Notes: a model not told the origin generated them from the letters alone. A stretch of 64,000 nt of DNA from Hyphomicrobiales bacterium (GCA_900473185.1 UCKU01000013.1:124001-188000), one strand, 5' to 3'. Shown: positions 18,715 to 27,921, numbered from the stretch's first letter. Numbers and translations are program-made.

Positions 18715-19341
18715 TCAAGCCGGAACTCGTTCGACAGCAGCGAGAAACTCGTCAATGGTGGTGACGTTGTGACCGAAAGTCGGATAGCTCAGGTTGATCG
18801 CCGCGTTGTGTGCCTCCTCGGTGAACTCCGCGACGGCGTCTTTAAGGAAAGTGACGTGGAATCCTTCCTCCAGTGCATGGCGTCCTGCGCTTTCAACGCA
18901 TGTGTGCGACGTTAGCCCCGCAAGGACAACCTTCTGAATGCTGTGTTCCTTAAGCTTTGCCAACATATCGGTGTTTACGAAGCTGTCGAATGTCCTGTGA
19001 CGGCTGATGATCACGTCGCCTTCAACAGGCGCAAGTGGCGGGAAGAAGTCTGCGCCCCATTCTCCCTTCCAGAACAATCTGTTCTCCATCGCCCATTGCC
19101 ACCTGGGATGGACGTGCTTCACGTCGTCAAAACTGTGCTCATGTAGACCATGTGGCACGTAGAAGATCTTCACGCCTGCCGCACGCGCTCCAGCCACAAG
19201 GCGGCCGAGATGGGCGATCAGATCTGTTTTGCCCAGCATCGGACCAATGCGGCCCGCCAGCTTTCCTTTTTCGTCGAGGAAGTCGTTTAGTACATCTACC
19301 AGCAGGAGGGCTGTTTCATTCAGTGCGTATTTCTCATTCAT
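18715..19341 (-). CDS. Isochorismatase-family cysteine hydrolase
   Basis: A 208-residue cysteine hydrolase: catalytic Asp16 in VDVLNDF and nucleophile Cys148 in LTSHTCVESAGRHA. The position usually held by the catalytic lysine reads R114 (IISRHRTF). Relatives hydrolyse amides, ureas or isochorismate-like ethers. The alternative residue may place it in a functionally distinct subgroup. It sits among electrophile-stress genes on the same strand, but the 91-base gap leaves operon membership open. Confidence 0.88.
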   Translation of the reverse strand: MNEKYALNETALLLVDVLNDFLDEKGKLAGRIGPMLGKTDLIAHLGRLVAGARAAGVKIFYVPHGLHEHSFDDVKHVHPRWQWAMENRLFWKGEWGADFFPPLAPVEGDVIISRHRTFDSFVNTDMLAKLKEHSIQKVVLAGLTSHTCVESAGRHALEEGFHVTFLKDAVAEFTEEAHNAAINLSYPTFGHNVTTIDEFLAAVERVPA

Positions 19342-19461
19342 GGTGGGGTCCTTCTGAGTAATGAGTGCCCTCAGGGTGGGATCAAATGGATCAAGGTCGG
19401 GCAGTTTATGGCGTCTGGTTCCGGCCCACCGCCCATTCAGGGAAGCGGTCGTTCGGCAGCG

Positions 19462-20331
19462 TTACGATCGATCGTCGTCTCGAGAGGTCGGCGCGATGTG
19501 TTTAGGCAGATAGTCTCCGGACTGCCCTAGCCAGGTATTCGACACGTATGCGGGGGCGTATTGATGTCTCTGGTGGCCCGCTTCATCGGCACCAACACTC
19601 GGCTTCAAAACCTGAACGTCATCATAATCGCCCCCGTTTTGGGGGATGAATGGGACAGGCTTGGTAGTTTCGGCATTCAAAAGTCGTCCGACAAAAAACT
19701 CAGCCATGGCTTCGACAGCTTCCGGCGCAGCGCGATTCACCTCATAGAAAACGGTGGGCGGGAGAACATCGAACCCGGGGTAGTAAAGGACGCCATGCTG
19801 AATCGGCCAAAGGAGATCATCAATTGCGCCATTGACGCCGCGGGGACCGTAGTGCGCCATGCGTCCACCGACGGTCATAGCGACCATTGCTCTTTTGCCC
19901 TCGAAAACGCCTTCACCGAAACGCTTACCCCAGTTGGCGCCGCCCTGGGGGCCAACGCCATAGGTGAAGCCGTACGCGTAGACGCGATCTACCCATCCTT
20001 TAAGAATGGCGGGCATCCCATACCACCACAAGGGAAACTGTAGAACGACGACGTCCGCCCACAGCAGCTTGCGTTGCTCCTCAACAACGTCGGGGGACTG
20101 CTCACCTGCCGCAAATGCTTGCTTTGACGCTCTTGCGTAGTTCAATGGACCTTCCTCGTCGGATCGCCCCGGAAAATCGCCAGCATCGGCGACTGCTTTC
20201 CATTTCATTTCGTAAAGGTCGGAGACTTGAACCGCATGACCAGCTGCGGTGAGATCCTTGACGGCTCGGTCCTTGAGGTAGCCGGACAGCGACGAAGGTT
20301 CTGGGTGCGCGTGGATAATAAGATATTTCAT
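19462..20331 (-). CDS. NAD(P)H dehydrogenase (quinone), flavodoxin fold
   Basis: A 289-residue protein of the NQO1/MdaB/KefF family: IIHAHPEPSS at the FMN phosphate loop, QFPLWWYGMPAILKGWVDRV and the following glycine-rich loop around the isoalloxazine ring. It probably carries out two-electron reduction of quinones with NAD(P)H and so avoids semiquinone radicals. The last 60 or so residues form an extra polar tail (QRHQYAPAYVSNTW). It fits with the quinone oxidoreductase at 7683 as a second quinone-detoxifying activity. Confidence 0.92.
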   Translation of the reverse strand: MKYLIIHAHPEPSSLSGYLKDRAVKDLTAAGHAVQVSDLYEMKWKAVADAGDFPGRSDEEGPLNYARASKQAFAAGEQSPDVVEEQRKLLWADVVVLQFPLWWYGMPAILKGWVDRVYAYGFTYGVGPQGGANWGKRFGEGVFEGKRAMVAMTVGGRMAHYGPRGVNGAIDDLLWPIQHGVLYYPGFDVLPPTVFYEVNRAAPEAVEAMAEFFVGRLLNAETTKPVPFIPQNGGDYDDVQVLKPSVGADEAGHQRHQYAPAYVSNTWLGQSGDYLPKHIAPTSRDDDRS

Positions 20332-20421
20332 GATTTAACCCATCCAGGAGTTGCTCGCCTGGCCATTTATCGGAACGCGGACGGAGTTTTGCTGGGATTT
20401 TGAGAGGACCGGGAGTGACGG

Positions 20422-20886
20422 TTAGGAGGCAGACGCCTCGGCATCCGCTTTCATGGCTTCAACCATGCCCTGGAAACGGGGGCGGATCCTTTCCGCTGCC
20501 GCAGCGCGTGCGGGCTGATCCATTTTTGTCTGATCGTAAATGATCGTATAGGTGAGTTTCGAGGTGTTTTCCCCGGTCGCGTCCAGAGCGACACTGCCGT
20601 GATACTGAAAGTCCGCCATCGGTCCAGTGGTCTGGGAATAGGTGTATGATAGTGGTCCCTTTCCAACCATCACCTCGACAATCGATCCAGAGATCGTTCG
20701 AACGCTTCCAATGCCGCCCTCACCAGCGATCTGTTCGCTCGCGACATTCAGGTATTTGCCTGCGTCGCCATATATCCCGATCTTCTCCCAGGCCTTGTCG
20801 GCAGCGAGCGATATTTCGATCCTGCATTCGATGACCGCGAAATCCGGGACGGTTGGTTTGGTCTCTGAGACTTTATGTTCTGACAT
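20422..20886 (-). CDS. SRPBCC family protein
   Basis: With ATG at 20886 (GAGG upstream) the protein has 154 residues and begins MSEHKVSETKP. The pattern IEISLAADKAWEKIGIYGDAGKYL followed by alternating strands is that of polyketide cyclase/START-like SRPBCC proteins, which form a hydrophobic ligand pocket. The ligand cannot be predicted. A longer start at 20955 would place codons over the family A operator, which argues for the shorter form. Confidence 0.85.
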   Translation of the reverse strand: MSEHKVSETKPTVPDFAVIECRIEISLAADKAWEKIGIYGDAGKYLNVASEQIAGEGGIGSVRTISGSIVEVMVGKGPLSYTYSQTTGPMADFQYHGSVALDATGENTSKLTYTIIYDQTKMDQPARAAAAERIRPRFQGMVEAMKADAEASAS

Positions 20887-20920
20887 TGGCTCGACCTCAC
20901 GGGTATCGAAAACAAAATAA

Positions 20921-20937
20921 GCTTCACTAATTGAAGC
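20921..20937. promoter_or_regulatory. Operator-like repeat GCTTCA-N5-TGAAGC (family A, site 5)
   Basis: GCTTCA 20921-20926, CTAAT, TGAAGC 20932-20937, 34 bases upstream of the SRPBCC start. With site 6 it sits in the divergent promoter region shared with the DJ-1 gene. Confidence 0.62.
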
Positions 20938-21021
20938 TAAATGCGTCAATGTCAACTCATATGATTTAATATGGTAGGGCGGAGAAATCGCCGGGGCTCA
21001 AACCGGCTTCAGCCTTGACCT

Positions 21022-21057
21022 TTCGTATTAAGCTTCATAATTTGAAGTTAATACGAA
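21022..21057. promoter_or_regulatory. Extended palindrome containing family A site 6
   Basis: The core GCTTCA-TAATT-TGAAGT (21032-21048) is flanked by perfect ten-base arms TTCGTATTAA (21022-21031) and TTAATACGAA (21048-21057), giving a 36-base near-palindrome 63 bases before the DJ-1 gene. It is the longest and most symmetric of the eight sites. Confidence 0.65.
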
Positions 21058-21120
21058 GGGCGCCAGACGTTTTGCGTCAGCCCGGCGCTGGCGAGGATCG
21101 CCAAAAATCGGAGAACTACA

Positions 21121-21807
21121 ATGAAAATTCTGTTTATCGTCACGAGCGCCGACCTGGGATGTTGGTTGGCAGAACTTACGCGGCCTTACTGGCACCTGAC
21201 GGAGCGGGGACATGAAGTTACCTTAGCAAGCCCTAAGGGCGGTAAGGTCAAGCATGACCGGCTGAGCAACCCATTGACCGAAGGGTCGTGGGAAGCCAAC
21301 GACATCGTCAGCAAGGGTTTCCTGTCAGATAACTCGCTCTCGGAGCTTCTCGAAACGACGAAGACCCTCGACGAGGTCAGGCCGGAAGAATTCGACGCAG
21401 TCCATGTCGTGGGAGGCACTGGCGCAGCGGTAGATCTGTATCCCAACGAGCGAGTTGCAGCCATCCTGGAACACTTCTGGGCGTCCGGGAAAATCGTGGG
21501 TGCGATCTGCCACGGTACAATCGCCCTTGGCAATAATCCGGACCGCGTTGCTGGAAAGCACGCAACCGGCTTCTCGCTCGACGAGGACCTCGCAGCAGAG
21601 AAACTCTACGGAAAGAACTTCATCCCGAACTATCCCCAGCCGATCCTGGAAAAAGCTGGCGTGAATTTCTCGCATGTCGAGTTGTGGGGCGTGCGCGTGG
21701 TTCTCGATGGCAAGCTGATCACGGGACAGAACCAGCAGTCCGCGTCGGAGTATTCCCTGGCATTTAATCACCTTCTTGCCAAGCAGAACCCAGTCGTCTC
21801 GTTCTGA
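21121..21807 (+). CDS. DJ-1/PfpI family protein (paralogue 1)
   Basis: A 228-residue class I glutamine amidotransferase-like protein with the nucleophile elbow GAICHGTIAL (Cys130) and the conserved Asp/Glu-rich N-terminal strand order of DJ-1. Relatives act as glyoxalase III, protein deglycase or chaperone. GGAG lies upstream of the ATG. It is 228 residues long, exactly the length of the paralogue at 23510, and the two share extended blocks (SDNSL/TDKSL, LITGQNQ). The extended operator lies just upstream. Confidence 0.9.
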   Translation: MKILFIVTSADLGCWLAELTRPYWHLTERGHEVTLASPKGGKVKHDRLSNPLTEGSWEANDIVSKGFLSDNSLSELLETTKTLDEVRPEEFDAVHVVGGTGAAVDLYPNERVAAILEHFWASGKIVGAICHGTIALGNNPDRVAGKHATGFSLDEDLAAEKLYGKNFIPNYPQPILEKAGVNFSHVELWGVRVVLDGKLITGQNQQSASEYSLAFNHLLAKQNPVVSF

Positions 21808-21945
21808 TCACGGCCTGGGAGTGGCGGCAAACCAATCTAAGTTTTTCCGCCGCTTCGCAATCCGACTGTACAGCGCGTCCTGGAACCGTATTCGCAAGGA
21901 AACAACGGCCAGCTCGCCGAAATCCCAGCTTCGAAAGTCCACACA

Positions 21946-23196
21946 GTGACAGTTTTGCCCCGCGCACCTTACACGCTCCGTCGGCTTGACGGGCTGGAAA
22001 AAGCGTTCTGGCTTCTGAACCAGAACCGCAGCACACACTTCTGCACCATTGCCGAGATTGAGGGCGCCGTTAATCCAGGCGTCTGGCACCGAGCAGCCGA
22101 GCATATCGGTCGGCAGCTCGTGTTTGCGTCCGCCCAAATTAAGGTCTTTGAAGACGGGCATCCCGCGTTCGAAATCGGTGAGCCGCGCGGTATTCCTTTG
22201 TCGCTTGTGGAGGCGGACCCGCGCCAGTGGACTAATCGAGTCGAAGAAGAATTATCTCATCCGATCGACGCTTCGGTTGATCCCTTGATTAGGATGGTGA
22301 TTGTTTCCGACAGCTCGCGGTCGACACTCATTTTGACGATGCACCATTCCGTGGGCGACGGGCCGTCAGCGGTGCATCTCATTCGAGATCTCCTGCTCGC
22401 GGCCAGTGGTAAAGTGATAGCTGTGGCGTCGGACATCAAGTCCCTTGAGCAGGCAGTCGACGATCTGTCGATGCCATCCTTGCTGTTCCCTCCGACCCGG
22501 TCAGATGCGCTCTTTCACGCACCTGGGTACAGATCGGCGGCGATCACCAGGCCGCGCCTGACCACAGGCACACTTTCTACCAGGGATGTTTCAGCTCTTA
22601 GGACATTAGCTCGAGCGAATGGGGCGACCCTCCACGGGGCTTTGAGCGCCGCGGCTGCGAGAGCGTTCGCGGCACTTAGACCGCAATATGCGGTCATACC
22701 GCCAAGGGTGTTTTCTCCTATTGATGCCCGTCGCCGATTGCTACGAAACGCCGAGAACTTGGGCGCGTATATCAATGCGGTAACCGTCGACCTTCTAAAG
22801 TTCTCAGAGGATTTTTGGGAAGACGCCCGTCAGTATTCCTCACAGGTGGGCCTATTCAACAACCCAGATGTGCTTGCGTTCGGCATCCGAGGAGTTCGGG
22901 CCGCGCTGGATGGCAATCCTACTGTAGCCGAAACAGCCGCCGTGTGGGCGAAGGTTTACGGCGCTGAGATCCTGGTGACGAACCTTGGCGCACTTGATGT
23001 CCCGTCGAATTATGGAGACGTCTCACTAACTGGTCTATGGGGCCCGGCCGTTTCAACTGGAATCGCCCACGAACAGACGATCGGTGTCGCTTCTTTCGAA
23101 GGGACCTTGCGAATCCTGCACACCAGCTTCGAGCCAATCGATGGACTTGTCCAGTTGATGGTTGAGACGCTGCTTGGTCAGGTTTCACCCGAATGA
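21946..23196 (+). CDS. Condensation-domain-like acyltransferase (HHxxxDG)
   Basis: A 416-residue protein with the catalytic HHSVGDG motif (133-139) of the CoA-dependent acyltransferase superfamily. This superfamily includes NRPS condensation domains, wax ester synthases, PapA5-like and alcohol acetyltransferases. A late NLG region is consistent with the second half of the fold. No carrier-protein or adenylation domain is nearby, so a free-standing O- or N-acyltransferase is likelier than NRPS assembly. GTG start at 21946. It lies between two DJ-1 paralogues on the same strand. Confidence 0.82.
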   Translation: MTVLPRAPYTLRRLDGLEKAFWLLNQNRSTHFCTIAEIEGAVNPGVWHRAAEHIGRQLVFASAQIKVFEDGHPAFEIGEPRGIPLSLVEADPRQWTNRVEEELSHPIDASVDPLIRMVIVSDSSRSTLILTMHHSVGDGPSAVHLIRDLLLAASGKVIAVASDIKSLEQAVDDLSMPSLLFPPTRSDALFHAPGYRSAAITRPRLTTGTLSTRDVSALRTLARANGATLHGALSAAAARAFAALRPQYAVIPPRVFSPIDARRRLLRNAENLGAYINAVTVDLLKFSEDFWEDARQYSSQVGLFNNPDVLAFGIRGVRAALDGNPTVAETAAVWAKVYGAEILVTNLGALDVPSNYGDVSLTGLWGPAVSTGIAHEQTIGVASFEGTLRILHTSFEPIDGLVQLMVETLLGQVSPE

Positions 23197-23509
23197 ATGC
23201 AATTGCAACCCAGAGCCAAGCCGCGTCGAACATTTTGGCCGGGAGCATTTCCGTCCGCAGTGTGCGGATCTAAATGATGGGCGAGGCGATGAATTCGGCG
23301 AGTTATGAAATTCACAGCCAGTGGCCCGTCAAATGCCGCGGAATCCTCGACTTCGTGTCGTGTTCTAGTTTGCGCGATCAACTCGAAAATTCAACACTTT
23401 CAGCATCTCATGACTCCAAGCATTATCATCATCATGCTTGAGCCGCGCGATGGCTGTCATGCGAAGTCGCGCCGATGCTTCTTCCCTCCCATCAAATGGA
23501 GAAAACCTC
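23197..23509. other. Intergenic region before the second DJ-1 gene
   Basis: No gene is supported. It contains a seven-base inverted repeat, CAAGCAT 23417-23423 and ATGCTTG 23434-23440, separated by ten bases of ATC-rich sequence; it could be an operator for the gene starting at 23510. Confidence 0.4.
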
Positions 23510-24196
23510 TTGAAGATCCTTTTCGTTACCAGCAGTTCCGACATGGGCTATTGGCTTGCAGAACTGACTCACCCCTACTGGCTCTTATCGGAACGTGGAT
23601 GCGAGATTGATTTCGCTAGCCCGGCGGGCGGTAAGGTCAAATACGATCCGATGAGTGACCCATTCTCGGAGAACTCCTGGGAAGCGGATGACCTTGTCTC
23701 AAAAGGTTTTCTAACGGACAAATCCCTCGTTGGGCGCTTGTTCTCCACCATTGCCTTCAAGGACGTAGATCCCACGCAGTACGACGCGATCCATATCGTC
23801 GGCGGGGGCGGGGCCGCTGTGGACCTGTTTCCCAATGAGGACATGGCAAAACTGCTCGAACACTTCTGGTCTGAAGGGAAAATTGTAGGGGCGATCTGCC
23901 ACGGTTCGATCGCATTGGCGAACAATCCTGCTCGCGTAGCAGGACGCCGAGCGACCGGCTTTAGTCGCGCTGAGGACGCCCAGGTAGAAGCGCTCTACGG
24001 CAACGATTTTATCCCATATTGGCCGCAGGTCGAAATGGAGAAGGCTGGTATTGTATATTCGGCTTCAACAGAATTGGGAATTAAAGTCGTCGTAGACGGC
24101 AAATTGATTACCGGTCAGAACCAAAAGGCTGCATCCGAGTATTCGATCGCCTTCATTCACCTGCTGTTTGGCAACGATGTAGTCGTTACGGTGTGA
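23510..24196 (+). CDS. DJ-1/PfpI family protein (paralogue 2, TTG start)
   Basis: From a TTG at 23510 with GGAG nine bases upstream, the protein has 228 residues and aligns end to end by eye with the paralogue at 21121 (KILFVTSSSD against KILFIVTSAD). The nucleophile elbow is GAICHGSIAL (Cys130). An ATG-like start further upstream would add 24 residues not shared by the paralogue. It probably arose by duplication and has the same fold. Function is likely in glyoxal or aldehyde handling. Confidence 0.88.
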   Translation: MKILFVTSSSDMGYWLAELTHPYWLLSERGCEIDFASPAGGKVKYDPMSDPFSENSWEADDLVSKGFLTDKSLVGRLFSTIAFKDVDPTQYDAIHIVGGGGAAVDLFPNEDMAKLLEHFWSEGKIVGAICHGSIALANNPARVAGRRATGFSRAEDAQVEALYGNDFIPYWPQVEMEKAGIVYSASTELGIKVVVDGKLITGQNQKAASEYSIAFIHLLFGNDVVVTV

Positions 24197-24206
24197 TCCT
24201 CGTTCG

Positions 24207-24256
24207 CCGACTGGAACCTGGTGAGCCACTTTGTCGGCGCATCAGGTTCAAGTCGG
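24207..24256. terminator. Bidirectional terminator-like hairpin
   Basis: A 14-base stem with one mismatch, CCGACTGGAACCTG (24207-24220) against CAGGTTCAAGTCGG (24243-24256), sits exactly between the convergent DJ-1 and tautomerase genes. Confidence 0.55.
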
Positions 24257-24278
24257 AAGCGGCCCACGCAGCATTTAA

Positions 24279-24659
24279 CTAGGCGTACTGAGCAATCCCG
24301 TTTCCAAAGGACCAGTTTTCGCGTTTGACTTCGATTAGGTTGATGAACACATCTTCCTTGCGCACGTCCGCGAGACGGTGAAGGTCGTCGGCCACCCTTT
24401 GATAGAATGCTTTCTTAAGGTCTGTGGTCCTGCCTTCGTTGAGTGTGATCTGGATGATCATAGCGTCGGCTGAGCGCTCTATTCCGAGATATGTCGGATC
24501 CATGATGAGAGCATCACGTCCGTGCTCCGTAAAGATTTGGAACCGATCATCTTTCGGGGCGCCAAGCACGTCCACCAAGGCTTCGTAGACGATGTCGCCA
24601 ACTGTCCGCTTGAACTGCGGGGATTTCCCCAACGGGATTTCGATTCTTGCCAGCGGCAT
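24279..24659 (-). CDS. Tautomerase family protein (4-oxalocrotonate tautomerase-like)
   Basis: With the start at 24659 (AGGAG nine bases upstream) the protein is 126 residues and begins MPLARIEI. Removal of Met exposes Pro1, the catalytic base of this superfamily. The length is about twice that of the 62-residue family members, so it may be a fused-domain form. It probably acts on enol or keto acids, possibly halogenated. It is divergent from the aldo/keto reductase gene, with a family A repeat between them. Confidence 0.87.
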   Translation of the reverse strand: MPLARIEIPLGKSPQFKRTVGDIVYEALVDVLGAPKDDRFQIFTEHGRDALIMDPTYLGIERSADAMIIQITLNEGRTTDLKKAFYQRVADDLHRLADVRKEDVFINLIEVKRENWSFGNGIAQYA

Positions 24660-24733
24660 CCTATGCGCTCCTATGATCACGGTGTCTGATATGGCCGCGC
24701 GGATGGAGGAGCTATAAGACCATGATGTTATTT

Positions 24734-24750
24734 ACTTCAAAAACAGAAGT
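24734..24750. promoter_or_regulatory. Operator-like repeat ACTTCA-N5-AGAAGT (family A, site 7)
   Basis: ACTTCA 24734-24739, AAAAC, AGAAGT 24745-24750: a variant with a symmetric first-base change and one mismatch in the right arm. It lies in the divergent promoter region of the tautomerase and aldo/keto reductase genes. Confidence 0.5.
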
Positions 24751-24832
24751 TGATTTGAAGGCGCATTGTTGCATGGCACCGGGAGCCTGTACCGCGTAAC
24801 CTATTCTAACTCATCAATGCTGGAGATCAAAA

Positions 24833-25867
24833 ATGGAATATCGATATCTTGGCGGATCGGGCTTCAAGGTCCCCGCACTGAGCTTTGGTACGGCAACTTT
24901 CGGCGGTAAGGGCGATTTCTTCGGAGCCTGGGGCAAGACCGATGTCGCTGGGGCCAAGCGGCTGGTCGATGTCTGTCTTGATGCCGGTTTGAATCTTTTT
25001 GACACCGCGGATGTTTATTCGGCGGGTTCCTCGGAAGAGATTTTGGGGCAGGCGATCAACGGCCGACGGGCTGATGTTCTCATTTCCACAAAGGCGACTT
25101 TTCGGTCAGGTGAGGGCCCAAATGACGTTGGCTCTTCCCGTCATCATTTGACACGAACCGTCGAGGCGTCGCTCAAGAGGCTGAAGACCGACTACATCGA
25201 CGTCTTCCAGCTTCACGGCTTTGATGCCGCGACGCCCATCGAGGAGACGCTCTCGACTCTCGACGACCTCGTCCGGGCGGGCAAGATCCGCTACGTGGGT
25301 TGCTCTAACTTCTCCGGTTGGCATCTTATGAAGTCGCTGGCGGTCGCTGAAAAATATAATCTCCCTCGGTACGTGGCTAACCAGGCGTATTATTCGCTGG
25401 CCAATAGGGAATACGAGTGGGAACTCATGCCGCTGGGCCTAGATCAGAAGGTTGGTGCAATGATCTGGAGCCCTCTCGCCTCCGGAAGATTGACCGGCAA
25501 GATCCGGCGTGAAAATCCCCAGCCCGAAGGCACGCGGTTTGCAGCTCGTCCGGGAGATGGCCCGTTCATCGATTCCGAGCATCTCTACAAGATTGTCGAC
25601 GCTCTCGACAAAGTGGCCGCAGATAGCGGCAAGGCCGTTTCGCAAGTAGCATTGAATTGGCTTCTGCGGCGGCCGACTGTTTCGAGCATCATCATCGGCG
25701 CTCGCAACGAAGAGCAGCTGAAGCAAAACCTTGGTGTCGTTGACTGGAAGCTGAGCGACGAACAGGTCGCTTTTCTGGACGAAGCAAGTGCGCAAACCCC
25801 TGCGTATCCGTATTGGCATCAAGCTGGGTTCGGCGAGCGGAACCCGTCGCCAATCTTCGCCGCATAG
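24833..25867 (+). CDS. Aldo/keto reductase
   Basis: A 344-residue TIM-barrel aldo/keto reductase with the full catalytic tetrad: Asp57 and Tyr62 (FDTADVYS), Lys87 (STKATF) and His128 (QLHGF). The sequence resembles the YajO/Tas-like branch, which reduces aldehydes with NADPH. It probably detoxifies reactive aldehydes alongside the DJ-1 proteins. It ends 13 bases before the convergent TetR gene. Confidence 0.94.
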   Translation: MEYRYLGGSGFKVPALSFGTATFGGKGDFFGAWGKTDVAGAKRLVDVCLDAGLNLFDTADVYSAGSSEEILGQAINGRRADVLISTKATFRSGEGPNDVGSSRHHLTRTVEASLKRLKTDYIDVFQLHGFDAATPIEETLSTLDDLVRAGKIRYVGCSNFSGWHLMKSLAVAEKYNLPRYVANQAYYSLANREYEWELMPLGLDQKVGAMIWSPLASGRLTGKIRRENPQPEGTRFAARPGDGPFIDSEHLYKIVDALDKVAADSGKAVSQVALNWLLRRPTVSSIIIGARNEEQLKQNLGVVDWKLSDEQVAFLDEASAQTPAYPYWHQAGFGERNPSPIFAA

Positions 25868-25880
25868 TCGATCTGGGTGC

Positions 25881-26468
25881 CTAACCCAACCGGGAATGCC
25901 CTCTTCGCAGAAGATCCTGGCGGGCAGCCGCCAGGAGCGCTTCGGCAAGAACAGGATCGCCGGTGGCTCGCGCTAGGGAGACGGCGCCCATCATGGCTGT
26001 TAGCGTGGACAGGGCACGATGCTTTCGTTCCGCTTCATCAGATCCCGGGACGATCGCGACCAGTATCGCTGCCAGTGCGTTCAAAGCGTCGGCGAATGCC
26101 GCTCGCATTTCCTCACTCTGACGACCGAGTTCTTGTGAAAGGGTTGCGAAAACACACGAGGGGCCGGGACCAAATAGATTGGCGCTTGCCAGATAGTGGC
26201 ACAGCAAGGCGTCAAGTGGCGCGTCAGGATTGGATGAGACGATCCATTTCCAGCTTTCCTCAGTTTTTCTGAAAAGCTGTCTGCTCGCCTCATAAGCAAG
26301 CTGCTCCTTGGACTCAAAGTGACCGTAGAAGCCTCCATGCGTGAAACCAGCAGCTTTCATGACCTCGGCAACACCGATCGCCGTGAAGCCCTTGTCGAGG
26401 AAAAGCTTCCCGGCTGCGGTGAGTATCTTCTCTCGGTTCTGGGCGAACTGTTCTCGGCTCACTCGCAT
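25881..26468 (-). CDS. TetR/AcrR family regulator
   Basis: The start at 26468 gives 195 residues beginning MRVSREQFAQNREKILTAA, the normal TetR entry. The HTH includes GVAEVMKAAGFTHGGFYGHF, close to the NemR/AcrR branch with a TetR_C_33-type ligand domain. A longer ATG at 26528 would run over two TGAT-N4-ATCA repeats that lie just upstream. Those repeats sit between this gene and the divergent MFS gene, which is the usual setting for autoregulation and pump control. Confidence 0.92.
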   Translation of the reverse strand: MRVSREQFAQNREKILTAAGKLFLDKGFTAIGVAEVMKAAGFTHGGFYGHFESKEQLAYEASRQLFRKTEESWKWIVSSNPDAPLDALLCHYLASANLFGPGPSCVFATLSQELGRQSEEMRAAFADALNALAAILVAIVPGSDEAERKHRALSTLTAMMGAVSLARATGDPVLAEALLAAARQDLLRRGHSRLG

Positions 26469-26503
26469 CGCTATCTCCAGAACATTGTGCTTGACAACAT
26501 ATA

Positions 26504-26515
26504 TGATGGGCATCA
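26504..26515. promoter_or_regulatory. Operator-like repeat TGAT-N4-ATCA (family B, site 2)
   Basis: TGAT 26504-26507, GGGC, ATCA 26512-26515, with symmetric A/T flanks, 36 bases upstream of the TetR start. Confidence 0.58.
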
Positions 26516-26529
26516 TGAATGACGGCAAG

Positions 26530-26543
26530 CCTGATAATCATCA
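26530..26543. promoter_or_regulatory. Operator-like repeat CCTGAT-N4-ATCA (family B, site 3)
   Basis: CCTGAT 26530-26535, AATC, ATCA 26540-26543. It lies 14 bases after site 2, so a pair of dimers could bind side by side between the regulator and the MFS gene. Confidence 0.5.
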
Positions 26544-26619
26544 TGGTTGAATTTATTCTCCGACGATATCGCGCCTCGCAAATATCCGTCGCCCACCACG
26601 TAAAACCAGGATCGACCAG

Positions 26620-27921
26620 ATGGTTTCGACCGCTCTCGCCACGACACTCGCTCGGCGCAACATCCACTATGGGTGGGTGGTCGTCGGAGCAACCTTCCTA
26701 ACAATGCTGGTTACCGCCGGTGCGATGGGCGCACCTGGGGTATTAATAAAGCCACTGCAGGAGGAATTCGGTTGGACGACCTCATCAATTTCGTCCGCAT
26801 TGGCGGTCCGCCTTGTCCTGTTCGGCATGATGGGGCCATTTGCGGCGGCATTCATGAATAACTTTGGTGTGAGGAAGGTCGTCGTTTTCGCACTTGCCTT
26901 GGTGGCGATTGGCTTCATCGGCTCCTTGTTCATGACCAAGCTCTGGCATCTGTTGGTCCTGTGGGGGCTTATCATCGGTTTCGGCACAGGTCTTACCGCA
27001 GTCGTGCTGGGGGCGACCATTTCCAACCGGTGGTTCACCAAACACCGCGGGCTGGTCATCGGAATGCTGTCCGCCAGTTCAGCGACCGGCCAGTTGGTGT
27101 TCCTGCCCATCATGGCTGCGCTGACACAGACGTACGGGTGGCGGTCGGCCGTCTATCTTGTATGCGGTATGATCGTCGTGGCGGCTATCGCAGTTTTAGC
27201 TCTGATGCGCGACCATCCCGCCGACCTTAACCTTCCGCTTGTCGGCGAAGTCCATATCACGCCGGTGAGCGGCAAGCCCAAGGACAGCCTGGGCAAGATG
27301 CTCCTGTCGCCGATCACGATCCTGCGGGAGGTGTCAACATCCTCCACCTTTTGGATTCTCTTTTCGACATTCTTCATTTGCGGTCTGAGCACAAATGGCT
27401 TGATCCAGACGCATTTTGTCACACTTTGCGGTGACTTCGGCATAATGCCCATCGAGGCGTCAGGCTTCCTGGCAATCATCGGTATCTGCGATTTTATCGG
27501 AACAATCTGTTCCGGTTGGCTTTCGGACCGCTTCGACAATCGTTGGCTTTTGTTCTGGTACTACGGCCTGCGCGGGCTCTCGCTGCTCTTCCTTCCGTTC
27601 ACCGACTTCGCTTTCTACGGGCTGACGATGTTCTCTATCTTCTATGGCCTTGATTGGGTCGCCACGATCCCGCCCACGGTTCGGTTGGCGGCAGATCGCT
27701 TCGGCCGAGAGAAAGCAGGTCTGGTCTTTGGTTGGATATTCGCTGCCCACCAGCTTGGAGCGGCTACAGCAGCATATGGCGCTGGATTGTCCCGCACTGA
27801 ACTTCAAAGCTACCTGCCTGCTTTTTTCATCGCCGGGGCCTTCTGCATTCTCGCCGCCATCTTGTGCATCACGCTGCGCAAGGTAGCACGATCTGGACCG
27901 GCAGCCGCCGTCGCGCACTGA
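26620..27921 (+). CDS. MFS transporter
   Basis: A 433-residue, 12-helix MFS protein. The N-terminus HYGWVVVGATFLTML and the loop GPFAAAFMNNFGVRKV are typical of the OFA/monocarboxylate-like MFS branch. The central cytoplasmic loop is near residues 205-230. It is divergent from the TetR gene with two family B repeats between, so it may be the efflux or uptake system that regulator controls. Cargo unknown. Confidence 0.9.
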   Translation: MVSTALATTLARRNIHYGWVVVGATFLTMLVTAGAMGAPGVLIKPLQEEFGWTTSSISSALAVRLVLFGMMGPFAAAFMNNFGVRKVVVFALALVAIGFIGSLFMTKLWHLLVLWGLIIGFGTGLTAVVLGATISNRWFTKHRGLVIGMLSASSATGQLVFLPIMAALTQTYGWRSAVYLVCGMIVVAAIAVLALMRDHPADLNLPLVGEVHITPVSGKPKDSLGKMLLSPITILREVSTSSTFWILFSTFFICGLSTNGLIQTHFVTLCGDFGIMPIEASGFLAIIGICDFIGTICSGWLSDRFDNRWLLFWYYGLRGLSLLFLPFTDFAFYGLTMFSIFYGLDWVATIPPTVRLAADRFGREKAGLVFGWIFAAHQLGAATAAYGAGLSRTELQSYLPAFFIAGAFCILAAILCITLRKVARSGPAAAVAH

